A program made the position numbers and the translations under genes. This document shows, in pieces, positions 35,057-44,204 of a stretch of 64,000 nucleotides of DNA; the first letter of the stretch is position 1; each line of letters opens with the position of its first letter. The DNA comes from Alphaproteobacteria bacterium (lineage in GTDB: Bacteria; Bacteroidota; Bacteroidia; Bacteroidales; FEN-979): the NCBI GenBank assembly GCA_009928665.1, contig SACF01000001.1:62001-126000 (forward strand), read 5' to 3'. Below the pieces are notes generated by a model. It searched no databases, was not told where the DNA came from, and saw nothing but the letters and a program-made list of their open reading frames with translations.

Positions 35057-36511
35057 ATGCAGATGCATCGTTTTTCAACCCTGTTCCTTTCTTTGTGCTT
35101 CCTTTTCACTATCTGGTCGGGGGAAAGGGTAACAGCTCAAAAAATCTGGACCCTTGAGGATTGTATCAATTTTGCCCTTGAAAACAACCTCGATATCAAC
35201 AAGCAAATGCTTACGGTTGAAGGCAATAAAAAGGCCCTGCTCCAAAGCGGCCTGAATATGCTACCCAACCTGAACGCGAATGGAACCAATTTCTGGAATT
35301 TTGGTCAGACCATCGACCAGTATACCAATACCTTTGCCACTACGACCGTCCGATCGAATAACTTTTATATTTCCAGCAATGTCATGCTTTTCGGGGGGCT
35401 ACAGAAACTGAACACATTCAAGGCCAACAAGATCAATTTATTGGCCAGTCAATATGACCTGGATGTGATCAAGAACAACATCTCGCTTTCAGTTGCCGGT
35501 TATTATCTTGACATTCTGTTTAATCTTGAGCTCCTCGGTGTAGCGAAGGAACAACTCAGGATAACGACTGCACAATCGGAACGTATCCAGAAAATGGTCG
35601 ATGCCGGTTCCTCGGCCCGGGGAGATCTGCTCAACATCAACGCACAGAAAGCCACAGAGGAACTAAACGTGGTCGATGCCACGAACCGCCTGTCAATCTC
35701 CAACCTTTCCCTGCAGCAACTCATCGATCTTACAGTGACCCGTGATTTCACCATTGAAAAACCTGCATTGAAGGATGTAAAAGCCCCGCTGGATCAAATA
35801 ACTACCGAAGTAATCTTTGAAAAGGCCATGAAGACCAGGCCCGAGATTCGTGCTGCTGAACTCCGCGTGGAAGCTGCCCATAAGCGCCTCGCCATTGCAC
35901 GCGGTTATGTCCAGCCCGTGTTAAGTCTTAGCGGGAGTTGGGGTACGGGGTATTCGGGCGCTGCCATGGAGGTCGATCCCGGTTCGATGGGCGACACCAC
36001 CTGGAAGGCGATCGGAATTACACAACAGTCGAAAGATATCGTTCTCATGCCCCAGATCGATTATAGATACCGGGTGAAGGATTTTTCAGAGCAACTGAAA
36101 GATAACAGCAATCAGTCCGTGGGATTTTCATTGAGTGTTCCAATCTTTAACGGGTGGCAGGGACGCAATGCCATCAGTCAGGCAAAAATCCAAAAAACCC
36201 AGGCAGAGATCGATCTGGATATTAAAACACGGGATCTCAGGAAGTTGATTGAACAGGCGTTTGCCGATGCCGTTTCAGCCCTTCAAAAATACAACGCCTC
36301 CGGCGAAAAAGTAGCGGCCCAGAATGAAGCATTTAAATATGCCCAGCAAAAATTCGATGTCGGAATGATGACTTCATTCGATTACAACAATACCAAGAAG
36401 GACCTTACCAAGGCTGAATCAGATCTGCTTCAGGCCAAGTATGATTTTATTTTCAAGTCCACCATTCTCGATTTTTACATGGGTAATCCCATCCGTATTA
36501 ATCGTGAATAA
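35057..36511 (+). CDS. TolC-family outer-membrane efflux channel
   Basis: 484 residues. The signal peptide is MQMHRFSTLFLSLCFLFTIWSGERVTA. The mature chain opens with WTLEDCINFALENNLDINKQ, the usual start of the TolC/OEP repeat, and a second repeat begins near TRPEIRAAELRVEAAHKRLAIARG. Long helices with heptad character (EKVAAQNEAFKYAQQKFDVG) and strand motifs (GFSLSVPIFNGWQGR) fit the trimeric barrel-tunnel. It forms the outer-membrane exit of a tripartite efflux or secretion system with the adaptor encoded 22 nt downstream. Confidence 0.94.
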   Translation: MQMHRFSTLFLSLCFLFTIWSGERVTAQKIWTLEDCINFALENNLDINKQMLTVEGNKKALLQSGLNMLPNLNANGTNFWNFGQTIDQYTNTFATTTVRSNNFYISSNVMLFGGLQKLNTFKANKINLLASQYDLDVIKNNISLSVAGYYLDILFNLELLGVAKEQLRITTAQSERIQKMVDAGSSARGDLLNINAQKATEELNVVDATNRLSISNLSLQQLIDLTVTRDFTIEKPALKDVKAPLDQITTEVIFEKAMKTRPEIRAAELRVEAAHKRLAIARGYVQPVLSLSGSWGTGYSGAAMEVDPGSMGDTTWKAIGITQQSKDIVLMPQIDYRYRVKDFSEQLKDNSNQSVGFSLSVPIFNGWQGRNAISQAKIQKTQAEIDLDIKTRDLRKLIEQAFADAVSALQKYNASGEKVAAQNEAFKYAQQKFDVGMMTSFDYNNTKKDLTKAESDLLQAKYDFIFKSTILDFYMGNPIRINRE

Positions 36512-36533
36512 TCCTTAAAACTGCATTTCAACC

Positions 36534-37913
36534 ATGAAGATTTCCAGAAAAAAAACGTGGATCATCATCGCATCCGCAGCGGTGATAGCGCTGATCATCA
36601 TTGCTGTTGTGGTAAAAAACAACCGTGAGGTAAGCATCCGGGTCGCCACCGAAAAAGTAGCGAAACGATCCATCATCCAGACGGTTTCATCCAACGGAAA
36701 AATCCAGCCGGAAAAAGATATCAAAATAAGCCCTTACATCTCGGGTGAGGTCGTTGAACTTTACGTGAAAGAAGGAAACCAGGTAAAGAAGGGGGATCTG
36801 CTGGCAAAAATCGATCCTGAAATCTACATCTCCCAATTCGATCAAAGCGAAGCATCCCTGAACTCCCAGAAAGCGAACCTTGCCAATTCGAAAGCCCGGC
36901 TTGTCCAGTTAAAGGCCCAGTTCGAAAATGCCCGTCTCACGTATGAAAGGCAGGATAAGCTGTTTCAGCAGAATGTGATCTCGAAAGCCGATTTTGACCA
37001 GGCAAAAGCGACTTACCAGGTCACCCTGGCTCAGGTCACAGCAGGCGAACAGGACATCAGCGCCTCCGAATACATGGTCAAGAGCGCTGAGGCGGTCCTG
37101 AAAAAATCGAGAGAGGATCTGAACCGGACCGCAATCTTTGCGCCCAGCGATGGAACCGTTTCAAAGCTGAGTGTTCTGAAAGGAGAACGGGTTACCGGCG
37201 CATCACAGTTTTCCAGTGGTACTGAGATCATGCGAATCGCCAATCTCAATGAAATGGAAGCCCAGGTCCAGGTCAATGAAAATGATATTGTCAGGGTGAG
37301 CATGAATGATACAGCACTCATTGAAGTAGACGCATACCTGAACCGTAAATTCAAAGGGATTGTCACCGAGATCGCCACCTCAGCCAACACTACCGGGGTC
37401 AGTGTCGACCAGGTTACCAATTTCAATGTGAAAATTCACCTCATCAAGGAATTTTATCAGGATCTTCTGAAAGGAATGCCCCCCGATTATTCGCCGTTCC
37501 GACCGGGGATGTCCTGCACTGTCGAAATCCAGACCGAAACAGCCGAAAACACACTGACCATTCCGATCCAGGCCGTTACAACCCGTGTCGATAAAGACAC
37601 CCTCGACAAGATCAATGAAAAGAATAAAACCCGTACGGATGATAATTATGACCAGGTGGAGACCGTATCGGTCAAGAAAAAGACGGGTGAAATCCAGGAA
37701 TGTGTATTCCTGCTTAAAAACGGAACTGCAAAAAAAGTGGATGTGAAAACAGGTATCCAGGATAATACCTATATTCAGATCCTGAGCGGTTTGAAAGAGG
37801 GCGACGAGATTATTACGGCACCCTATTCCGCGGTTTCCAAGTTACTGAAAGACGGCGACAAGGTTAAGAAAGTCGATAAAAAAGAGCTGTTCACCAAAGA
37901 AAAAGAGAATTAG
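36534..37913 (+). CDS. Periplasmic adaptor (membrane-fusion) protein, MacA/HlyD type
   Basis: 459 residues. One N-terminal TM anchor (TWIIIASAAVIALIIIAVVV) is followed by a biotinyl-lipoyl half (YISGEVVELYVKEGNQVKKGDLLAKIDP), a long coiled coil (about 100-200), the other lipoyl half (FAPSDGTVSKLSVLKGERV), a beta barrel and a membrane-proximal domain ending LSGLKEGDEIITAPYSAV. It should bridge the TolC-like channel to an inner-membrane transporter. The sequence type is MacA-like, but no MacB or RND permease is encoded next to it. Confidence 0.93.
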   Translation: MKISRKKTWIIIASAAVIALIIIAVVVKNNREVSIRVATEKVAKRSIIQTVSSNGKIQPEKDIKISPYISGEVVELYVKEGNQVKKGDLLAKIDPEIYISQFDQSEASLNSQKANLANSKARLVQLKAQFENARLTYERQDKLFQQNVISKADFDQAKATYQVTLAQVTAGEQDISASEYMVKSAEAVLKKSREDLNRTAIFAPSDGTVSKLSVLKGERVTGASQFSSGTEIMRIANLNEMEAQVQVNENDIVRVSMNDTALIEVDAYLNRKFKGIVTEIATSANTTGVSVDQVTNFNVKIHLIKEFYQDLLKGMPPDYSPFRPGMSCTVEIQTETAENTLTIPIQAVTTRVDKDTLDKINEKNKTRTDDNYDQVETVSVKKKTGEIQECVFLLKNGTAKKVDVKTGIQDNTYIQILSGLKEGDEIITAPYSAVSKLLKDGDKVKKVDKKELFTKEKEN

Positions 37914-37916
37914 TTC

Positions 37917-38633
37917 ATGGGGTTGATCCTCAGTCTTGAAACCACCTCGGCGGCATGTTCTGTTGCACTTGCTGCCGACGGTGTTTTGTTGAAGGAACAA
38001 TCAAACCACGCCGCAAATATTCACGCTTCATATTTGACGCTATTTTTGGAATCGGTCATCCGGGGTTCCGGCCATTCATTTGACGATCTCAATGCCGTTG
38101 CGGTGAGCATGGGTCCGGGTTCTTACACCGGTCTCCGTATCGGTACTGCAGCTGCAAAAGGGTTATGTTATGCCATCGGGAAACCGCTTATTGCAGTTCC
38201 TACCCTTCAGGCTCTTGCCTGGGGAATGAAACAGCAAATGACAATAGATTTGCATTACGTTTCCCCGGTAAACGATATTTTTTGCCCGATGCTCGATGCC
38301 CGGCGTATGGAGGTTTACTGCGGCCTTTACAATTCAACCATTGACGAAATCAGGGAGGTCCGCGCCGAAATCATCCACGAAAATTCATTCGGGGAGTATC
38401 TTGACCAAAACCGGATTATTTTCGGGGGTCCGGGGGCCGATAAATGCAAATCTCTTCTTGCAGGAACCCGGAATACTTTTTTCATCGATCAGATAAGGCT
38501 TTCGGCCACGTACATGATTCCCTTTGCCGAAGAAAAATACCTTAGTGCAAAATTTGAAAACCTGGCCTATTTTGAACCCTTTTACCTGAAAGATTTCGTT
38601 GCTGCAAAACCCAGGGTAAAAGGATTGAACTGA
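37917..38633 (+). CDS. tsaB: tRNA threonylcarbamoyladenosine biosynthesis protein TsaB
   Basis: 238 residues. The N-terminus ILSLETTSAACSVALA and the motif GPGSYTGLRIGTAAAKGLCYA are diagnostic. TsaB is the ASKHA-fold partner of TsaD in making t6A37 on ANN-decoding tRNAs. It starts 3 nt after the adaptor stop, so it may be carried on the efflux transcript. The central part (about 100-135) contains a short insertion compared with E. coli. Confidence 0.94.
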   Translation: MGLILSLETTSAACSVALAADGVLLKEQSNHAANIHASYLTLFLESVIRGSGHSFDDLNAVAVSMGPGSYTGLRIGTAAAKGLCYAIGKPLIAVPTLQALAWGMKQQMTIDLHYVSPVNDIFCPMLDARRMEVYCGLYNSTIDEIREVRAEIIHENSFGEYLDQNRIIFGGPGADKCKSLLAGTRNTFFIDQIRLSATYMIPFAEEKYLSAKFENLAYFEPFYLKDFVAAKPRVKGLN

Positions 38634-38678
38634 AGGTCGATATTTTCCTATTAAGTCAGGAATACATTTACGATTGCT

Positions 38679-38686
38679 TATTTTTG
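38679..38686 (+). promoter_or_regulatory. Promoter -7 element TATTTTTG
   Basis: TAnnTTTG match 60 nt before the ispG ATG at 38747; it falls at the start of the longer open frame (38684) and so favours 38747. Confidence 0.4.
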
Positions 38687-38746
38687 TACACCGAAACATC
38701 CGGAGTGAAACGCTCAGCGGGCCATGCCGGAACAGGATTCTTAATC

Positions 38747-39931
38747 ATGATATCCAACAAAGGATTTAAGCGGTTTAAAACCCGTGTTGTTTCTGTCGGA
38801 GATGTGCCTATGGGCGGGGATTATCCGGTACGGGTACAATCCATGACCAGTACCCCGACTTTAGACACCCGTGCGACTGTTCAACAGGCTGTCAGAATGA
38901 TCGAAGCCGGTTGCGAATATGTACGGATCGCGGTGCCCGGAATGAAGGAGGTCGAAAATCTGGCTGAGATCAAAAAAACCCTCCGGCAGAAAGGATTTAA
39001 AACCCCTTTGATCGCTGATGTTCATTTCAGACCGGAAATTGCAGAGGTTGCTGCCACCCTCGTGGAGAAGGTCCGGATCAATCCGGGAAATTACGTCGAC
39101 AGAAACTCAAAGGGAAGCATCAAAAAATCCAAAGAGAACCGGCCTGACGGAGAAACAGAACGGATTGGTAAACGGCTCAGACCCTTGCTCGAAATCTGCA
39201 GACAGCATGGAACGGCCATTAGAATTGGTGTGAACCATGGTTCACTGTCGGAACGCATCCTCGAGGAATATGGCGACACTCCGACAGGCATGGTGGAATC
39301 GGCACTCGAATTTGCAAGGATTTGCGAAACCTTCTCATTTTATGATCTTGTTTTTTCAATGAAAGCAAGCAATGTCAGGGTTATGATCGCGGCAAACAGG
39401 TTGCTGATTAAGGAGATGACCCGGGCCGGGATGAATTATCCCCTGCACCTGGGGGTCACCGAGGCTGGTGCCGGTGAGGACAGCCGGATCAAGTCGGCAA
39501 TCGGGATCGGCAGTCTTCTTGCCGACGGAATCGGAGATACCATCCGGGTTTCCCTGACCGAAGATCCCGAGTTTGAGATTCCGGTAGCCTACAACATCCT
39601 TCAGGCCGCCGGTTCACGGATCACAAAAACAGAGTATATCGCCTGTCCTTCCTGCAGCCGGACCCTGTTCAATATTCAGGATTCCTTGAAACGTATCGAA
39701 AACGGCACCTCGCATCTTACCTGGTTGAAAATAGCCGTAATGGGTTGTATCGTGAACGGCCCCGGTGAAATGGCCGATGCCGACTACGGATATGTGGGTT
39801 CAGGCAAGGGAAAAATCGCCCTGTATAAGGGAAAAAAAATCATCCGGAACAATATTGATGAAAAGGAAGCTGTAGATGCCCTGATTGGGTTGATCCGCGA
39901 ATCGGGCGACTGGAAAGATAAGGCCGGGTGA
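38747..39931 (+). CDS. ispG: 4-hydroxy-3-methylbut-2-en-1-yl diphosphate synthase
   Basis: 394 residues from MISNKGFKRF. The TIM-barrel half has VRVQSMTSTPT, VRINPGNYVDR, GVNHGSLSERIL and HLGVTEAGAGEDSRIKSAIG. The 4Fe-4S half has CPSCSRTLF and MGCIVNGPGEMADADYGYVG, giving the three Cys ligands and the Glu ligand. The enzyme converts MEcPP to HMBPP in the MEP isoprenoid pathway. Barrel sequence (GVNHGSLS..YGDTPTGMVESALEF) is of the plant/Bacteroidota kind, yet the ~200+ residue insert domain found between the two halves in that kind is absent here: the halves join at about EIPVAYNILQAAGSRITK. Confidence 0.95.
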   Translation: MISNKGFKRFKTRVVSVGDVPMGGDYPVRVQSMTSTPTLDTRATVQQAVRMIEAGCEYVRIAVPGMKEVENLAEIKKTLRQKGFKTPLIADVHFRPEIAEVAATLVEKVRINPGNYVDRNSKGSIKKSKENRPDGETERIGKRLRPLLEICRQHGTAIRIGVNHGSLSERILEEYGDTPTGMVESALEFARICETFSFYDLVFSMKASNVRVMIAANRLLIKEMTRAGMNYPLHLGVTEAGAGEDSRIKSAIGIGSLLADGIGDTIRVSLTEDPEFEIPVAYNILQAAGSRITKTEYIACPSCSRTLFNIQDSLKRIENGTSHLTWLKIAVMGCIVNGPGEMADADYGYVGSGKGKIALYKGKKIIRNNIDEKEAVDALIGLIRESGDWKDKAG

Positions 39932-39971
39932 ACCGGCACTCCGGTCTGCTATCTGTAATGCACTGATCCCG

Positions 39972-40958
39972 TCATTCTCCCGTCACAATCTTCAGGCACC
40001 GGGGTAGGATTTCAAAGGTGAAAGGAGAATTTCCGAGCGACTCACCATCCGTTTCCAGAAAAATTTTACCCGTCGACCGAATTCTGATGTTCTCACCCCG
40101 GAAGGTTTCCACAATGGGCAGATCGACCAGCGAACCGTCGAAAAGTTTCCGGGCATATTTGACCACCAGCCATTTTGAAGCCTTTTTGATAAGGGTGACA
40201 TCCAGCAGCCCGTCATCGGGAATCGCGTATGGCACTTGTTTCATCCCGCCACCGTTATATTTGCAGATACCTACATTCATCGAAAAGATCTCCCCTTTAA
40301 ATGCCGTCTTCCCGTCCACTTCGATCACGGCCTCCATGAACTGATATTGAAACAGACCGGCAAAGACAAAATAGAGGTAGGTCAGCGGTCCGCCCTTTCC
40401 CTTTTCTTTGAGCAAGTTGGTCTTTTTGGCTACCAGTGCATCGTACCCCATACCCGCTATGTTCATGAAAAAACGGTTTTCCTGAGTTTCATGATGGTAA
40501 TAGCGTACGATACCCACATCCTGAAGCCGGGTCTTCTTTCGTTTTAAGATTTGAATGGCATGAACGTAATCAAAAGGAATTTGGAACATGCGGCACCAGT
40601 CGTTGCCGGTACCCACGGGGATCATGGCCAGGGTGATGTCGCTCACCGGAGTGGTTTTCTGGAGAAAGAGTCCGTTCAACACCTCATTGAGGGTGCCGTC
40701 TCCCCCGATGACTGCAATATTCCGGTATCCGTTTTCAACGGCCCGTGCAGCAAATTCAGTGGCATCGCCACGCTTCGTGGTAAGTATATGATCAAATCCG
40801 ACTTGTTCTTCCTGTAAATTTCGGATGATCCGGGGCCAGTCTCGCAGGCCTCTTTTTACACCGGCATTTGGATTTACAATCATCATCCATTCGGAGTTGA
40901 CGGCCGGGGTATTTTCATCCATAAAGTTTCTTTCCAAGGGTGAGGTTTTAAATTGCAT
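39972..40958 (-). CDS. Diacylglycerol kinase-family lipid kinase
   Basis: 328 residues. NPNAGVKRG is followed by the nucleotide motif AVIGGDGTLNEVLNGL and IPVGTGNDWCRMF. A C-terminal beta domain ends with EILPRCLKIV. Members phosphorylate diacylglycerol, sphingoid bases or related lipids in the inner membrane. Its ATG directly follows the upstream gene's stop (TGAATG), which implies coupled translation; an internal ATG at 40922 is the alternative start. It is the last gene of the leftward envelope operon. Confidence 0.9.
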   Translation of the reverse strand: MQFKTSPLERNFMDENTPAVNSEWMMIVNPNAGVKRGLRDWPRIIRNLQEEQVGFDHILTTKRGDATEFAARAVENGYRNIAVIGGDGTLNEVLNGLFLQKTTPVSDITLAMIPVGTGNDWCRMFQIPFDYVHAIQILKRKKTRLQDVGIVRYYHHETQENRFFMNIAGMGYDALVAKKTNLLKEKGKGGPLTYLYFVFAGLFQYQFMEAVIEVDGKTAFKGEIFSMNVGICKYNGGGMKQVPYAIPDDGLLDVTLIKKASKWLVVKYARKLFDGSLVDLPIVETFRGENIRIRSTGKIFLETDGESLGNSPFTFEILPRCLKIVTGE

Positions 40959-42725
40959 TCATTTAAAAAGTCGATCTTCCCTACTGCGGGCAAAGAGAAA
41001 CAAGGTATAGAAGAATGCGAAGAAGGTCACACCTGTCTGCGATTCAATCGTATCCTCAGTTAACATCGAAAGAAGGGCAATCAGCAAAAAGAGATTCATA
41101 AAGAAATCGTAACGGTAACCCCGAAGGTACCAGGGATAGAAGATGGCAAAGAGAAACCAGGCCAGCCCCGGGATTCCAAAACCGACCAAAATCGATAAAA
41201 ACTGGTTGTGTGATCGCCAGCGTTGATCGGGTGCAAGTTTTGTCTGCATCCTTTCATACTCCCGGTCGAAGGCAATATTCATATCGCCTGTCCCCACTCC
41301 CGTGAGCCAGTGCTCCCGGATGATCCCCAGAGAAGCCTTCCAGAATTCGACCCGTTGCATCACCGTCGATCCGGTAGGATTACCGGTCTCCCGGTAAGTG
41401 TCAAACCCCGATAAGAATTCATAGATCCTCGCACGCAGGCTCAGATTACCGATAAATAAATAATTTGGCACCCCTTTTTCTATCGCGCCGATCTCCGCTT
41501 CAGTCAATCTTTCGACTGCATCGCCATCCTTACGCCAGCCTTTCGACGACAAGAACCGGATCACCGTGAAAGCACATACCTCTTTTTTCTTGCTGAGACT
41601 GTCGAAAGGAATAGTGCTGCGTTTATTCCACACCTCCCGCATCTCCTCCATCTGAACATAAATCCAAAGATAATTTCCGTTCTCGGTCAGCCGGGAAAGC
41701 GAATCGTTCAGGTACGGATTTCCCCTGGATGAGACCTTATCAAGCCTTTTAAAATCAACCGGATTGACCCGGTAATAATCAAGAACAACGGACCTCAGTG
41801 ATAGAACCAGGGTGGTCGAAGCAGCGAGGACCGCCAGGATAAGGCCAGCACGCAACCAATTGTTCCGGGTATGGATGATCTGTAACAGCAGAAATAAAAG
41901 AAACAGGATTACCAAAATGGAGATACCTGTAAATGATTGTGAATAAAACAAATAAAACAGAAACCATCCCGCGGTCAATCGGAAGATCCACCGCAACCAT
42001 AAAGGGAAACAGGAATTTCGGAACGACAGATAAATCAGGGAACAGATCGAGAGTACGATCAACAGGCTCAGAATTATATGCGAAACGTTCCTTGAGACTT
42101 CTCGTATGTCGATAAATTGGTCATGGAGGATAAGAAAACCGTTATAAAGGGTCCTGCACAAAACAGTAGCTGCGAAAAGCACCAGGAGATAATAAAATCC
42201 TTTTCGGTCGAAAGGTTCAGAGGTTGCTATCAGCAAGGGAAGCAGCAACAGAGGTAATTTGGTGCGAAGATCTTTTCCGGCATAATCAAAGTCGGTAGTG
42301 AAGATCAGACCTGCCAGATGCAGAATAAAGATCGAGCTGAAGATCATGGCTGCTTTCTGACTGAAAAACTGCCTGAAGCCCTGAAGGATGGCAACCAGCA
42401 TCAGAAAAATCGCTAAAGGAATAAAAGTTAAAAATGCCAGGAATCCTGACTTTGAATTCAGGTAATCAAAGAACCGCCGGTACGGAAATCGCTCCATGAC
42501 CCACCCACCTGCGATCATCATCTGTCCGATGCTGATCCCTACCTTTGAAAATGGCAGGGAGACAATGATCAGCGACAACGAGAATATGTACCAGGTTCTG
42601 AAGAACCGGCTTCCCAAAAGAAGTTGACCGGTGTTATGCAAAAAAGCGGGCACGACCTTTGCGTAACTTGATTTTAAAAACAAAGAAACGATCTGAACCT
42701 TTAATGTCAATCCTTTGAATCTCAT
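40959..42725 (-). CDS. O-antigen ligase-like polysaccharide polymerase/ligase (Wzy/WaaL family)
   Basis: Up to 588 residues, about 11-12 TM helices. The Wzy_C-like motif is in SLGIIREHWLTGVGTGDMNIAF, followed by WRSHNQFLSILVGFGIPGL, with the His/Arg-containing large periplasmic loop between about 300 and 480. Such proteins join lipid-linked glycans to lipid A or polymerise repeat units. The only ATG start (42725) overlaps the upstream deacetylase gene by 92 bp; a GTG at 42653 or a TTG at 42641 would shorten the overlap and may be the real start. Confidence 0.83.
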   Translation of the reverse strand: MRFKGLTLKVQIVSLFLKSSYAKVVPAFLHNTGQLLLGSRFFRTWYIFSLSLIIVSLPFSKVGISIGQMMIAGGWVMERFPYRRFFDYLNSKSGFLAFLTFIPLAIFLMLVAILQGFRQFFSQKAAMIFSSIFILHLAGLIFTTDFDYAGKDLRTKLPLLLLPLLIATSEPFDRKGFYYLLVLFAATVLCRTLYNGFLILHDQFIDIREVSRNVSHIILSLLIVLSICSLIYLSFRNSCFPLWLRWIFRLTAGWFLFYLFYSQSFTGISILVILFLLFLLLQIIHTRNNWLRAGLILAVLAASTTLVLSLRSVVLDYYRVNPVDFKRLDKVSSRGNPYLNDSLSRLTENGNYLWIYVQMEEMREVWNKRSTIPFDSLSKKKEVCAFTVIRFLSSKGWRKDGDAVERLTEAEIGAIEKGVPNYLFIGNLSLRARIYEFLSGFDTYRETGNPTGSTVMQRVEFWKASLGIIREHWLTGVGTGDMNIAFDREYERMQTKLAPDQRWRSHNQFLSILVGFGIPGLAWFLFAIFYPWYLRGYRYDFFMNLFLLIALLSMLTEDTIESQTGVTFFAFFYTLFLFARSREDRLFK

Positions 42726-43446
42726 ACGGATACTTCAGTGGCCAGGGATTGATCCTGTTCCCGATACGAAGGGCAAAATCAAGTTTAAGCTCCGTGAAGC
42801 GTTCAAACAACCGCATTTTTTCTTCGGGATCCTTTCTGGGATAACCTCCATAGGGATATGCCAGAACCGCGGTATGAGGAATGGCATGATACGCCAATGT
42901 CTCCCTGCAATTCCGGATGTCCTCAGCAGCTTCATCAGGGGTCAGATCCCGGTAATTGTGGTGCATAAAGGAGTGTAATCCGATTTCGATGTTCTCCTGC
43001 ATCGCGATTCGGTGCAGTTCCTCCCCAGTCAGTAAGGGGTCGTTCCCCTGATCCCAGATATTGGTTTTCCCGATAAATGCCGCCGGAACCATGATGGTAG
43101 CCGTGTATCTGAATTCTTTCAGTAGCGGAAGGGCCCGGGTCAGAAAATTACGGTAGGCATCATCAAAAGTAAGTACCACTGCTTTTGATGGAAGCGGATC
43201 ACGGTGATCCATCATTCGTTTCAGGTCGGTGAAGGAATAGGTTTTATAACCTTTATCCTTGAGGTATGTAAGCTGTTGCCGGAATTGATCAACAGTAACG
43301 GTCAGACCGTCGGGTTTCCCCACCTCTATTTTATGATACATCAATACAGGAAGTCCTTTCCGGGGAGGCATTAAGAAGTTATATTGCAATTGAAGGAAAA
43401 CCGCAATAACAGCGATCAGGATCGAAACAAGGATCACAATATTCAT
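42634..43446 (-). CDS. Polysaccharide deacetylase (NodB homology domain)
   Basis: 270 residues. An N-terminal TM helix or signal anchor (NIVILVSILIAVIAVFLQL) is followed by PVLMYHKI, the metal-binding VLTFDDAYRNF (NodB motif 1) and GLHSFMHHNYRDL (motif 2). It removes acetyl groups from N-acetylhexosamines outside the inner membrane, for example on LPS core or capsule. Overlaps the glycosyltransferase stop by 4 bp (ATGA). Confidence 0.92.
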   Translation of the reverse strand: MNIVILVSILIAVIAVFLQLQYNFLMPPRKGLPVLMYHKIEVGKPDGLTVTVDQFRQQLTYLKDKGYKTYSFTDLKRMMDHRDPLPSKAVVLTFDDAYRNFLTRALPLLKEFRYTATIMVPAAFIGKTNIWDQGNDPLLTGEELHRIAMQENIEIGLHSFMHHNYRDLTPDEAAEDIRNCRETLAYHAIPHTAVLAYPYGGYPRKDPEEKMRLFERFTELKLDFALRIGNRINPWPLKYPYEIQRIDIKGSDRFFVFKIKLRKGRARFFA

Positions 43447-44201
43447 CGGTTCGGGTTAATTTCAATGGTCTTGGCGATTTTCAGTGTGGCATAAACGGCC
43501 GCAAGGAAGGACCACATGAATCCCGGGTATCCATCCAGGAATCCGCCTTTGATCACATAAAAAGTAAAAAAGCTGATTGGAAACTTCAGCGGAACCCAAC
43601 AGCGTGAAAAGTGTTTTCCCCGGCTCACATATCCTTCTGCTGCCCGAGTCGTGTAAAAATTGATTTTTTCAAGATGGTGGCTGATATCCCGGTAAGAATA
43701 ATGCACTATCCTGCCCCGCATGGTTCCGACAGTTCCGTTAACCCTGATACCTTCATGAACAGGGACCTTTGTAAATCCTCCGTGATCCCGGTTGAACAGC
43801 CTCAGATGCAGCTCCTTCCCCACTCCGCCATGCTGCAGGATCTTTCCCATGAAATAAAGCGAAAACGGGATTCTGAATCCATGAACGGATTGGGCTCCGC
43901 CGGTTCTCTTCCATTCAAGAATTTCATTTTTCAATTCCTCCGTAATCACCTCATCGGCATCGATGGAGAGGACCCAGGAATTAGAGGAACATTCGATCGC
44001 GAATTGTTTCTGAGTTCCGTACCCGTCGAACTCCCTCGCAAAGACCCGGCAACCAAGACTGCGGCAAATTTCCGCTGTCTTATCGGTCGAAATGGAATCG
44101 ACAACCACAATCTCATCTGCGACGGTTCTCAACGATTCAATGCAACGGACGATGTTTTTCTCTTCGTTGTGAACAATGAGCGTTGCCGATAGTCTGATCA
44201 T
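43443..44201 (-). CDS. Family 2 glycosyltransferase (WaaE/KdtX-like)
   Basis: 252 residues. GT-A motifs: SATLIVHNEEKNIVRCIESL, ADEIVVVDSISTDKTAEIC and WVLSIDADEVIT with the metal-binding DxD. The arrangement including KQFAIECSSNSW and the terminal hydrophobic segment matches LPS-core glucosyltransferases of the WaaE type. It starts 3 nt after the amidase gene and belongs to the same operon. Confidence 0.9.
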   Translation of the reverse strand: MIRLSATLIVHNEEKNIVRCIESLRTVADEIVVVDSISTDKTAEICRSLGCRVFAREFDGYGTQKQFAIECSSNSWVLSIDADEVITEELKNEILEWKRTGGAQSVHGFRIPFSLYFMGKILQHGGVGKELHLRLFNRDHGGFTKVPVHEGIRVNGTVGTMRGRIVHYSYRDISHHLEKINFYTTRAAEGYVSRGKHFSRCWVPLKFPISFFTFYVIKGGFLDGYPGFMWSFLAAVYATLKIAKTIEINPNR

Positions 44202-44204
44202 GAT

